Shown here one piece after another: positions 25,218-33,138 of a DNA stretch of 64,000 bases. Positions within the stretch are counted from its first letter, which is position 1. The number at the start of each line of letters is the position of its first letter. The notes below the pieces were generated by a model. It searched no databases. It was not told the origin of the DNA and saw nothing but the letters and a program-made list of their open reading frames with translations. The position numbers and the translations under genes are program-made. Source of the DNA: Bifidobacterium moraviense (lineage in GTDB: Bacteria; Actinomycetota; Actinomycetes; Actinomycetales; Bifidobacteriaceae); the NCBI RefSeq assembly GCF_012932365.1, contig NZ_JAAIIH010000009.1, forward strand, positions 32,424 through 96,423, given 5' to 3'.

Positions 25218-25550
25218 TCAGCCGTGGCGGGCGGAGCGTCGTCGGAGCCGCGCGTCGCACCAATCCATGAGCATGCTCGCAAGCACGGCCGTGAGGAACG
25301 CGGCGACGATTAACGTGAAAGAGCCGTCCAATGCCGGAGCGTCCGAGCCGGCGAGGAAATGCATGAGCAGGAACGCCAGCATGAGCAATCCCGACAGCAT
25401 GGCGAACGCCGTGAACACGGAATTCGCGAGGAACACCACGAGCCGCAACGGGTGCGCGAGCAGGGCAAGGCACGAGGCCACGCCCCGCATCAGCGTGCGT
25501 ATCACGCCCGTCGCCAGCGACAGGCCAAGCATCACCAGCAGCATCGGCAT
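25218..25550 (-). CDS. Small multi-pass membrane protein of the mobile element
   Basis: Protein of 110 residues with three hydrophobic segments (MPMLLVMLGLSLATGVI; VFLANSVFTAFAMLSGLLML; SFTLIVAAFLTAVLASML) and a basic C-terminus. GAGGTGAC precedes the ATG at 25550. No family recognised. It follows the gene at 25579-26085 in the same direction and lies between the ParB and mobilisation genes, so an element-maintenance or entry-exclusion role is conceivable but not shown. Confidence 0.68.
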   Translation of the reverse strand: MPMLLVMLGLSLATGVIRTLMRGVASCLALLAHPLRLVVFLANSVFTAFAMLSGLLMLAFLLMHFLAGSDAPALDGSFTLIVAAFLTAVLASMLMDWCDARLRRRSARHG

Positions 25551-25578
25551 CGCCGTCACCTCCCGTATGTCGCCAATG

Positions 25579-26085
25579 TCATCCAGCGTAGCCGCCAGGA
25601 CGCGGGAAACCGAATCGCAACCCCTCCGGGTCCAATCCAATCGAACCGGACGTGTCAGCATCCATGGCATCAGCCGCATTCTCCGTTGCGGCGTTGTCCT
25701 TCGTCAGGGCAGTCTCCGGCGCATCGGCGGCGGATGCCGGTCGGCCGCCGGATTCGACGGCCGAATCCGCGCCATCATGGATTTCGCCATGGCTATCGGC
25801 GGGATTGGCATGTCCGTAGTCGGGCGTGACGGCATGGAACGCCATGCCCGTCTCCCTCGGCTCCATCCTGAGCGTGCGCACAAGCTGGGCGCGCGGCATG
25901 TGATGGTCGTCGCAGAACGACTGGGCGGCGTCGCGGAATCGTTCCGCGGCCCAGCGCATGTCGTCCAGCAGGATGCCCAAACGCGACAGTTCGCCGCGTT
26001 TGCGCCGAAGCGCCTCCAACTCGGCATCCAATGCGTTGTCGGCGATGGCGCGCATCGCCCGGTTGCGTTCCCTCGGCTTCGCCAT
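25579..26085 (-). CDS. Hypothetical cytosolic protein, divergent from mobC
   Basis: Protein of 168 residues. The basic N-terminal half is rich in Arg and helical (MAKPRERNRAMRAIADNAL, then a LEALRRKRGELSRLGILLDD stretch), and the second half is acidic and low complexity. GAGGAGACC precedes ATG 26085. No family recognised. Transcribed away from the mobC-relaxase operon across the candidate oriT region, a usual place for a small accessory or regulatory protein of the relaxosome, which is inference only. Confidence 0.65.
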   Translation of the reverse strand: MAKPRERNRAMRAIADNALDAELEALRRKRGELSRLGILLDDMRWAAERFRDAAQSFCDDHHMPRAQLVRTLRMEPRETGMAFHAVTPDYGHANPADSHGEIHDGADSAVESGGRPASAADAPETALTKDNAATENAADAMDADTSGSIGLDPEGLRFGFPRPGGYAG

Positions 26086-26246
26086 GACGGTCTCCTCACG
26101 GTGATTGTTCTTCGTTGCCCCGCATCGTAGAACGACGCCGGCCATGATGCCGGCGGACACGAAAACGGAACCGGCACCGGCATGCGAAACGTGACATGGA
26201 GTCCGCCGCGCATGGCGTGGCACGAAGGTGAAACTGACCGGTGCCG

Positions 26247-26311
26247 CAACCATCCCTCCCCGGAGGGGCGGTTGGTGTGCAGCAAGCATCGCCGGTGTAC
26301 GTACACCGGCG
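26247..26311. other. Candidate oriT: inverted repeat plus 22-bp palindrome upstream of mobC
   Basis: The 290-base space between divergent genes holds an interrupted inverted repeat (CAACC-xx-CCCTCC against GGAGGG-xx-GGTTG, 26247-26274) and, 16 bases later, a perfect 22-bp palindrome (26290-26311, centre GTACGTAC). Origins of transfer of MobC/relaxase systems usually lie just upstream of these genes and carry such repeats. The nick site cannot be named. Confidence 0.5.
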
Positions 26312-26374
26312 CGGCCCCGCGAAGCTCGGGGCCGATCGCGGGACACCCGTGGAACCCGATATGAGGAGGCGCCG

Positions 26375-26779
26375 ATGGGCTGGAAAGGCAACCGTTCCAG
26401 GACGATCCGCAAGACGGTCACGTTCAGCGAGGAGGAATGGCGGTGGGTGGCGGACTCGCTCAAAGTGGAGAACCGTCAGCGTATCCAAGCCGGGCTCAGG
26501 CCCGTGGGATGGATGGCGTTCGCCCGCAACCGGATCAGATGCGCCCACCGCGTCAACATCACCGTGCCCGCGAACCTGCATGACGTGAGCGCCCAACTGG
26601 CGAGGATCGGCAACAACGTCAACCAGATCGCCCGTCACGCGAACACCACGCGGGAGACGGACCTGGCCATGCTCTCGCGCGTGTTCGACGAGCTGCGCCA
26701 GGCGGAACGACTGGTCGCGGGCCTGAGCATCCGGGTGGAGACCGACGTCGACCCCAAAGGGGTGCCCGAATGGCTGTAG
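26375..26779 (+). CDS. MobC-like relaxosome protein
   Basis: DNA-binding mobilisation accessory protein of 134 residues. The N-terminal part has a ribbon-helix-helix-like start (KTVTFSEEEWRWVADSL), and the C-terminal part has the MobC signature IGNNVNQIARHANTTRE. Members bend DNA at oriT and help the relaxase nick it. The ATG at 26375 follows GAGGAGGCGCC. It overlaps the relaxase gene by ten bases. Lies immediately after the palindromic candidate oriT. Confidence 0.85.
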   Translation: MGWKGNRSRTIRKTVTFSEEEWRWVADSLKVENRQRIQAGLRPVGWMAFARNRIRCAHRVNITVPANLHDVSAQLARIGNNVNQIARHANTTRETDLAMLSRVFDELRQAERLVAGLSIRVETDVDPKGVPEWL

Positions 26780-28221
26780 TCAAGATCGGCAAGATCAAAA
26801 GCACGCTCGCCCGCAGCATCGCCTACGTGACGAACCCGGCCAAGACCGACGGCTACCGGTGGGCCTCGACCACCGTCGGCGATGACATCACGGACGCCGA
26901 GTCCATCGCCCGCGGCTTCGAACGTGCGTTGGACGCCACGAAAGGCGGCTCACGCCGACGGGGCGCCGTGTTGGCGCTGCACGTGATCCAATCGTTCGAT
27001 CCCACCGACCAGGTCACGCCCCGATTGGCGCATCTGATCGGGGAACGGTTCGTCCGGGAGATCACCGGAGGCACGCACGACTACGTGATCGCCACCCACA
27101 CCGACAGGTCCCACATGCACAACCACATCCTCATCTGCCCGGCAGACCGGATTACGGGCAAGGCCCTGCGTCTGCGGAAAGGGACTTTGGGCGAATGGCG
27201 GAAGATCAGCGACCGGCTGTGCCGCGAATACGGGCTGCACATCCTCATGCCGGAACAGTCCGGGCGCGTGGCCCCGTCGATCGGGGAACTCCACCTGAGC
27301 GCCAGAGGCGGCAACCTCAAGGACCGGCTGCGCACCAGCATCGACACGGCCTGCATGAACGCCCATGACTTCGCGGGATTCCGCCGCGAACTCGCGACGC
27401 TCGGCGTCAACGCGACCGTTCGCGGCGGACGCATCACCTACACGTCATGCGGGCAGACCCGCGGAATCCGAGACCGGCGACTGGGCGTGGCGTACAACAT
27501 GCTCGCCGTCATGGGCAAGATCCACCGGCGCACGCTCAGCGAGATCATCTTCCATGAGGCCATGATCACCCGTCGGACGGATACGGCGGTGACCGTGCGG
27601 GTGCCCGGCACGCACGGACGCCTGCACCTGGCAATACCGTGCGACCGGCTCGTGCGCGACGGAAGGATCTGGCACGCCTACCTGTCCGACGACGTCAGAC
27701 AGGTGCTCACCGACGGGAACGGCGGCTATGTGCGGTCAACGGACTGCGAGAGCCTGTACGCATGGTTCGCACGGCCCGCGCTGCGACTTGAGGACTACTG
27801 TCGGCAACGGTTCGACGGCCGGGACATGACCGGCGTGAACGGGCGCGCGCTGCGTCAGGCGATCGCCTGCGACCGGCTCGCCGACAGCCTGCGCGAGCTC
27901 AATGTGCTCGCCCAAGTCATTGATGAGGGCGACGGCCGATTGGCGACGCTCGGCCGACTCACCGACTCCGTCGAACGCAACGCGAAGCACATGCGCGCCC
28001 TGATCGCGCTCATCGCCGACAACCACGATCAGGGAGCCGACGCCACGGGACTGGAAGCCCAGCTCGCCATCGAGGAGCAGGAGACCCGCAACCTGGCTTC
28101 CGACGCCCTCGCCCTGCGCCGGCTCATCGCCCGCACCGCGCCAGCCTCCGAACGCTCCGACGGCGCACGGCGCGCGCAACGCCGCGATGACGGGCATCGT
28201 GTCCGCCGCAGGAACCGGTGA
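26770..28221 (+). CDS. Relaxase/mobilisation nuclease (MobA/VirD2 family)
   Basis: Conjugative relaxase of 483 residues. N-terminal domain: candidate nucleophile Tyr19 (RSIAYVTNPAKT), LALHVIQSF, and the metal-binding motif HTDRSHMHNHILI (His115, 117, 119). It nicks oriT and pilots the strand to the coupling protein. The C-terminal third is helical and very basic and ends in RRRNR. This Arg-rich tail is shared in style with the next four proteins of the operon and may be the type IV secretion signal. The start overlaps mobC. Confidence 0.92.
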   Translation: MAVVKIGKIKSTLARSIAYVTNPAKTDGYRWASTTVGDDITDAESIARGFERALDATKGGSRRRGAVLALHVIQSFDPTDQVTPRLAHLIGERFVREITGGTHDYVIATHTDRSHMHNHILICPADRITGKALRLRKGTLGEWRKISDRLCREYGLHILMPEQSGRVAPSIGELHLSARGGNLKDRLRTSIDTACMNAHDFAGFRRELATLGVNATVRGGRITYTSCGQTRGIRDRRLGVAYNMLAVMGKIHRRTLSEIIFHEAMITRRTDTAVTVRVPGTHGRLHLAIPCDRLVRDGRIWHAYLSDDVRQVLTDGNGGYVRSTDCESLYAWFARPALRLEDYCRQRFDGRDMTGVNGRALRQAIACDRLADSLRELNVLAQVIDEGDGRLATLGRLTDSVERNAKHMRALIALIADNHDQGADATGLEAQLAIEEQETRNLASDALALRRLIARTAPASERSDGARRAQRRDDGHRVRRRNR

Positions 28222-28272
28222 GCCGGCGGAAGCTGGAACGCAACGAACCACGACGGATGACGGGAGAATCCC

Positions 28273-29175
28273 ATGGCGGCCGAGGACCAGGCACAGGAAC
28301 TCATGATGCGCGTCAGCGAGCAAGGCACACGCGTCATCATCGACGTGACCAAATACGGGCTCGACAAGGCGCTGCACCTGCTTGGCATCGGCGTGCACGC
28401 CACCGGCGAGACACTGCGGCGCATCAGGACCACCGGCAAGGTGGACGGCAAAACCCTGCATCGCACCGGCGAGCCGATCAACGTGCAGGAAGTCACCGGA
28501 CGATACGCCCGGCAGCTCGAACACGACCTGAAAAAGGCCGGCATCACCTTCCACATCGAGCACGACCGCGACACCGGCCGCACCTTCCTCCACTTCCAAG
28601 GCAGGGACGCCGACGAGGTCAACCACGTCGTCTCGCGCATCGTCGAGCGCCTCAACCGGGAACTCGCCCAACAGGAGACCGCCACGATTCCCGAACCCGG
28701 TGGCGCCGACCACGCGCAGCCGTCCATGGAGACGACGCCGATGCCGGAACGGGAGGAGCCGAACCCGTTCCTCGAACCATCCGACGACGCGCTGCGCCTC
28801 GCCTTCGACGCCGAATCGCCATCGAACGGCCGGTTCGACTTCCGCACGGTGCCCTGGGACCGTGACGCCGCGATCATCACCGACCAGCTCGACCGGCTCC
28901 ACATACCCCACCACACGCAACGGGTCGCCGACGACACGGTGCGCTTCACCTACCCGGCCGGCCAGGCCAGACGTATCGCCGACGCGATCGAATCCCTGAC
29001 CGCACGCTCGCGGGGCCTGGACTGGAGCCGCATGGACATCCCCGCCCCGGACGGCGGCGTGCGACGCCCCAAAACCAAACAACAGACCCTGAACGACATC
29101 CGCAAGCGGGCCGGCAAACGCATCGAAGGCCAACGCCGCACCGCGCCCTCGAAACAACGCACCCGCACCCGGTGA
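28273..29175 (+). CDS. PcfB-like (DUF3801) conjugation accessory protein
   Basis: Protein of 300 residues. Residues 1-110 resemble PcfB/DUF3801 of Gram-positive conjugative elements (EQGTRVIIDVTKYGLDKALH, then GKVDGKTLHRTGE, YARQLEHDLKKAGITFHI). A second similar alpha/beta repeat follows at 190-260. PcfB-type proteins assist relaxosome docking at the coupling protein. The C-terminus carries TLNDIRKRAGKR (29086-29121) and ends RTRTR, features shared with neighbours. GGGAGAAT precedes the ATG. Confidence 0.78.
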   Translation: MAAEDQAQELMMRVSEQGTRVIIDVTKYGLDKALHLLGIGVHATGETLRRIRTTGKVDGKTLHRTGEPINVQEVTGRYARQLEHDLKKAGITFHIEHDRDTGRTFLHFQGRDADEVNHVVSRIVERLNRELAQQETATIPEPGGADHAQPSMETTPMPEREEPNPFLEPSDDALRLAFDAESPSNGRFDFRTVPWDRDAAIITDQLDRLHIPHHTQRVADDTVRFTYPAGQARRIADAIESLTARSRGLDWSRMDIPAPDGGVRRPKTKQQTLNDIRKRAGKRIEGQRRTAPSKQRTRTR

Positions 29176-29214
29176 ACGGATGCGCGACGACCATGACCGG
29201 AAAGGAGCATCGCC

Positions 29215-30213
29215 ATGCCCGAGCTTTCAGCCAACGCGCGTTGGCTCATGGACAACCTCATCGACAACGACCGGCAGGCCCTGGCGGACATCGCACGACG
29301 CGGCGAGCAATACGCGGCCGCCGGCATGCCGCAGGACAACCGGCTGGACCAGGTCGCCCGCATGGTCGTCGATGACGCCATCCGACGCCACAACCAGGCA
29401 TGGCCCGACGCCGCGATCGGCTTCCCCGCGCCGGACCTCGACCAGGCCTCCGACGAGATCGCCCAACGCATCCGCACGCAGGCCGCACGATCATGGAACA
29501 CGCCCGACGCCATGCAGACGCCGACGCAATGGCAGCCCGAACATCCCGGGAACACGCATACCCCGGCCCCGGAGCCAAAGCAGGACGGGACGGCCGTCGG
29601 CCGTCCCGGCGGCGAGCAGCCGACGCAACCCGCGGCCGGCGGAAGAACAAAGGAGATCTGGCCGCGCGTGAACTTCCCCAACAGCTACGTGCACCTGTAC
29701 CGGATGACCTCCAAGGACGGGCGCACGTTCGACAAGATGCGCGTGGCGATACCGCAAGGCACCAGCATCCGCGGCGTGGACCTGACCGGATGGCAGCTCG
29801 ACCGCTTCCTGACCGACCATGCACGGGACGCCAAACTGAACGGGCGCGACGTGACCGTCAGCTTCAAACCCGGCGAACCGGTGGAACTGTGGCGCGGCAA
29901 AGGCGAACAACGCGAGACCATGCGCATCGACGACGCATGGCAGCTGTGCCGCGCCGTCAAAGCGCAACGCATGGCCTACGCGAGGCAACACGCCGAAAAC
30001 AAACCGGTCACCGCCACCGGCACCCGAACCGGCGAGGAACCGCCAGCAGCAGCACCCGGCCCGGAGAACCCCGAACAGGCGGCCGCGCAATCCCAGACGG
30101 CCGGCAAGAGCCGGACGCTCGACGCCATCAAGGACAGGGCCAAACGCCGTGCACAGACACCATCCACCACGCCGGCAAGAACGCAGGCGCAAACACAGAC
30201 AAGGAGCCGATGA
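29215..30213 (+). CDS. Conjugative element protein of unknown function with shared C-terminal motif
   Basis: Protein of 332 residues without a recognised family. The N-terminal part is helical (LSANARWLMDNLIDND, DQVARMVVDDAIRRHNQAW), followed by a Pro/Gln-rich linker (100-150), a folded middle (VNFPNSYVHLYRMTSKDG) and a disordered tail. The tail contains TLDAIKDRAKRR (30115-30150) and ends QTRSR. GGAAAGGAGC precedes the ATG. The stop overlaps the next start. Likely a relaxosome or translocated accessory protein, by position and tail only. Confidence 0.75.
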   Translation: MPELSANARWLMDNLIDNDRQALADIARRGEQYAAAGMPQDNRLDQVARMVVDDAIRRHNQAWPDAAIGFPAPDLDQASDEIAQRIRTQAARSWNTPDAMQTPTQWQPEHPGNTHTPAPEPKQDGTAVGRPGGEQPTQPAAGGRTKEIWPRVNFPNSYVHLYRMTSKDGRTFDKMRVAIPQGTSIRGVDLTGWQLDRFLTDHARDAKLNGRDVTVSFKPGEPVELWRGKGEQRETMRIDDAWQLCRAVKAQRMAYARQHAENKPVTATGTRTGEEPPAAAPGPENPEQAAAQSQTAGKSRTLDAIKDRAKRRAQTPSTTPARTQAQTQTRSR

Positions 30214-31670
30214 TGGCGGAAGACGATCTGACGATCAACGTATGGGTAGGCAACCTCGGCCGATACAACGAGGGCACGCTCATCGGCGGATGGCTGCGCC
30301 TGCCCACGGACGAGCAGCGGATCGACCGGTTCCTCACCGAACAGGTCGGACTGACGCTCGACGCGCAGCAAGCCTATGAGATCGGACGCCAAGGAGGCGT
30401 CGTCTACGAGGAATACGGCATCTTCGACCACGAATACACGGGACTGCTCGCCGCACTCGACTACCGGCCCGGCGAATACGAAGACATCCACGCCCTGAAC
30501 ACGCTCGCACAAGCCGCCCGGATCTTCACGCAAGACCAGCCCGAAGCATTGGAGGCGGTACGGCTGGCGGCCGACATGAACAGCGTGCACGACCCGATCG
30601 GACTGGCGAACCTGCTCGTCCAATCCGAGGACATCGAATACATGACCTACGACCCGCCGCAAGGCATCACGCAGGAGAACACGCCCGACCTGGACGAGAT
30701 GTACGGCTGGCATTGCGTCAACCAAAACGCCGAACTCGCGAAACTCCTTGACGGACCATACGGCATGTACTTCGACGTGGCGAAATACGGGCGCGACGCC
30801 ACCATCAACGACAACGTCACCCTCGCCGACCAGGGGTTCCTGCTCGACGCCACCATCCCCGACACCAAACGGTATTCCGGTACGGAGCTCAAGCAGATCA
30901 TCGACGCCTACACCGACAGCGAGCCCGGCCTCGACGCCACGATGCCGACGGTCTCCGATGCATTGCAGATGGTTGAACGCTGGGGAGACACGCACGACAA
31001 CGTGATGCGATCGGACGACGCCACACGCATCACCGAACGCATCATGCGGGCCAACGACACCGATGACGAAACCCTGCGCCGACAGGTCCAAGGCCTCATC
31101 AAACCGGTGGCCGACCAGCTGGACGGCGACATGCCCTCAGGCTCTGCCACGTTCGCCAGACTCATCGCCGAACACGCAGCAGAACGCGCCAATCCCGACC
31201 AGATGCCGGCACGGGAACCGTTCCAGCTCGAATCACTGCTCGAACCCGGCGAACGCATCATGGAATACACGCTCTCCGGCACGGCGACGAACTGGGGGGC
31301 ACCCGTCTACCAGTGCATCATGCCCACCGATTCCACCGACATCAGCGCAGGATTGGAGGACACCCTCCAACGCATCATCGCCGACCGGACCGGACACGGC
31401 GACGCCGCCGCGATACTCGCCGAAACCATGGGCGCCAAGCCCGCCGGCGAACTCGACCCCGCCGACGGCATCACCCCGATCGACCAGGGATACGCGCTGC
31501 CCGCACCCCTCACCTCCTTCAACCCCAAACCGGCGAAAGAGGAAGAGCCAAACACGTCGAAAGGCAAGGACACGGTGCTCGACGGCATACGCCAACGGGC
31601 CAGCCAGCGCGCCGACGACCCCACAGCCCATCCATCCGCACCGGACCGGACGAAGACCCGCAACCGATAA
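30213..31670 (+). CDS. ArdA-like antirestriction domain protein with long C-terminal extension
   Basis: Protein of 485 residues. The first 110 residues look like ArdA, a DNA-mimic inhibitor of type I restriction: INVWVGNLGRYNEGTLIGGWLRLP, then EEYGIFDHEYTGLL and ALNTLAQAARIF. The remaining 370 residues are acidic and unknown, much longer than ordinary ArdA (about 165 residues). The C-terminus has VLDGIRQRASQR (31575-31610) and ends KTRNR. Two adjacent ATGs (30210 and 30213) are possible; the second has better spacing from AAGGAG. Probably protects incoming DNA in the recipient. Confidence 0.78.
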   Translation: MAEDDLTINVWVGNLGRYNEGTLIGGWLRLPTDEQRIDRFLTEQVGLTLDAQQAYEIGRQGGVVYEEYGIFDHEYTGLLAALDYRPGEYEDIHALNTLAQAARIFTQDQPEALEAVRLAADMNSVHDPIGLANLLVQSEDIEYMTYDPPQGITQENTPDLDEMYGWHCVNQNAELAKLLDGPYGMYFDVAKYGRDATINDNVTLADQGFLLDATIPDTKRYSGTELKQIIDAYTDSEPGLDATMPTVSDALQMVERWGDTHDNVMRSDDATRITERIMRANDTDDETLRRQVQGLIKPVADQLDGDMPSGSATFARLIAEHAAERANPDQMPAREPFQLESLLEPGERIMEYTLSGTATNWGAPVYQCIMPTDSTDISAGLEDTLQRIIADRTGHGDAAAILAETMGAKPAGELDPADGITPIDQGYALPAPLTSFNPKPAKEEEPNTSKGKDTVLDGIRQRASQRADDPTAHPSAPDRTKTRNR

Positions 31671-31688
31671 GCCGCCGAGGAGACCAGC

Positions 31689-32402
31689 ATGACCACCATG
31701 GACACCGCCTACCGGCAACTGCAGGACGAACTCAAACGCCTCGGCTACGAGCTGCGCATGGAAGGCTTCGGCATCCTCCAGCCCCAAGGCTCCTACGGGG
31801 ACATCGAACCACCGTACCGGCTCGTCACCCTGCGCGAGATCCCCATCGAACCGTTGCCCGAATGGTCGGCCGACGTGCACCCGCACGACATCACCTACCG
31901 GTTCGATGCCACGCGATACCAGCACGACCGCGACCAACGGGACACCGTTGACGTGCGCGACTACGAAACATGGACGCGCACCGTATGCGACGAACAACAC
32001 GTGCAGGGCCGCGTGCTCATCGACATGGACAAAACGGCGGAGGAACGCATCGCCGACCTCGCCACCGCAATCCACTACATCCAATCCGCGAACCCCGCAT
32101 GCCGATCCTACCCGGTGGACCGCAAGACCCGACGCAACGAACTGCCCGACCGCACTCGCATCAGCCAGCCGATTGATGACTACCGGGACCCGTGGAGCAT
32201 ACGGGTCATGGCCGCACGGGAACAGGCCCTCGACACGCTCGCCTCCAAACACGTTCGGGTGGCCAGAGCCCGCGCCGAATCCGACGCGCTCACCGGAGGC
32301 GGCCGTGACGCCCGCACCATCGGACGCGACGCCATCAACGCCGTCCAAGGCAAAGCCCCGAACATCGACAAACCCACCAGAAAACGCAGGCCAAGCCGAT
32401 GA
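31689..32402 (+). CDS. Hypothetical conjugative element protein
   Basis: Protein of 237 residues with no recognised family. It starts with a helix (YRQLQDELKRLGYELRMEGF) and has an alpha/beta middle and a basic C-terminal helix (LASKHVRVARARAESDAL), ending RKRRPSR. GAGGAGACC precedes the ATG, and the stop overlaps the SSB-like gene. Part of the transfer operon between relaxase and coupling protein. Its Arg-rich end is like those of its upstream neighbours. Confidence 0.72.
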   Translation: MTTMDTAYRQLQDELKRLGYELRMEGFGILQPQGSYGDIEPPYRLVTLREIPIEPLPEWSADVHPHDITYRFDATRYQHDRDQRDTVDVRDYETWTRTVCDEQHVQGRVLIDMDKTAEERIADLATAIHYIQSANPACRSYPVDRKTRRNELPDRTRISQPIDDYRDPWSIRVMAAREQALDTLASKHVRVARARAESDALTGGGRDARTIGRDAINAVQGKAPNIDKPTRKRRPSR

Positions 32403-32707
32403 GCGACGCCCGATACCCGCAGGCCTATGCGCGCGGCATCCTCACCGATGACGCCAGATTCCACACCGACGGCAACGGTAGGACGACGGCAACCCTGACC
32501 GTAAACGCCGGCACCATGGACGCGCCGCTCATCATCCGCGTGCACGCAGCCGGAGACCATGCGGCATACCTACGCGAACAGGGTGCGCTGCAGGGGCGAC
32601 GGCTCATCGTCCACGGCATCATCCATGAGGAGGAAACCGCCGACGAAGCATACATCCTGGCCGACGAAATGGCCCTGCACACCAGCGTCAAGGACACGCT
32701 CCCGTGA
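32399..32707 (+). CDS. Single-stranded DNA-binding-like protein (OB-fold)
   Basis: Protein of 102 residues with the strand pattern of a small SSB OB-fold: AYARGILTDDARFHTDGNG, TATLTVNAGTMDAPLIIRV, GRRLIVHGIIHEEE, AYILADEMALH. It lacks the acidic C-terminal tip of chromosomal SSB. Could coat transferred single strands. The ATG overlaps the upstream stop (ATGA), and its own stop overlaps the next GTG start, so expression is tightly coupled. Assignment rests on fold pattern only. Confidence 0.6.
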   Translation: MSDARYPQAYARGILTDDARFHTDGNGRTTATLTVNAGTMDAPLIIRVHAAGDHAAYLREQGALQGRRLIVHGIIHEEETADEAYILADEMALHTSVKDTLP

Positions 32708-33138
32708 ACACGGCGCGAACGATCACCATCATCGGCGCAGATGAGAAAACCAACGGCGCTCCAATCACACACGAAATCCCCGCCACCTACGATACGGGAA
32801 CACCTGTGGGACGCATCCTTGCCGCGATGTGCGACGGAGGCGACACCATCGAGAACCGCCAAGGCCTCACGCGCATCACCATCGCCGCCGACGCGGGAAA
32901 CAGACAGCCGACGCCCGGGCACGATGAACTTTTGCCGGCGGACACCGCCGTCATGCAGCCTGCGGCCGACGATCCGCCATGGACCAGGGAACAAACGCTC
33001 ACGAACATCCGCGTCCGCGCCGAACACCGCGTCAACAGCCGGATTGCGCAGCCGGCCGATGCCCCCGCAGGCGATGACATGCGACGAGCCATGACACAGC
33101 ACCGCGGCGGCTTGGAAAGAGACAGGGGAAACCAATGA
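32704..33138 (+). CDS. Small hypothetical protein with shared TLxxIRxRA motif
   Basis: Protein of 144 residues starting at GTG 32704, overlapping the SSB-like stop. The N-terminal 65 residues form a beta-rich domain (TITIIGADEKTNGAPITHEIP, GLTRITIAADAG shown in separate parts). The C-terminal part is disordered and contains TLTNIRVRAEHR (32995-33030). No family recognised. The stop overlaps the coupling-protein start (ATGA). Confidence 0.65.
   Translation: MNTARTITIIGADEKTNGAPITHEIPATYDTGTPVGRILAAMCDGGDTIENRQGLTRITIAADAGNRQPTPGHDELLPADTAVMQPAADDPPWTREQTLTNIRVRAEHRVNSRIAQPADAPAGDDMRRAMTQHRGGLERDRGNQ

Noticed and set aside
27736..29157. Long leftward open frame antisense to relaxase and PcfB-like genes
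   Set aside because: No start signal or family motifs. The plus-strand genes have ribosome sites and recognised domains.
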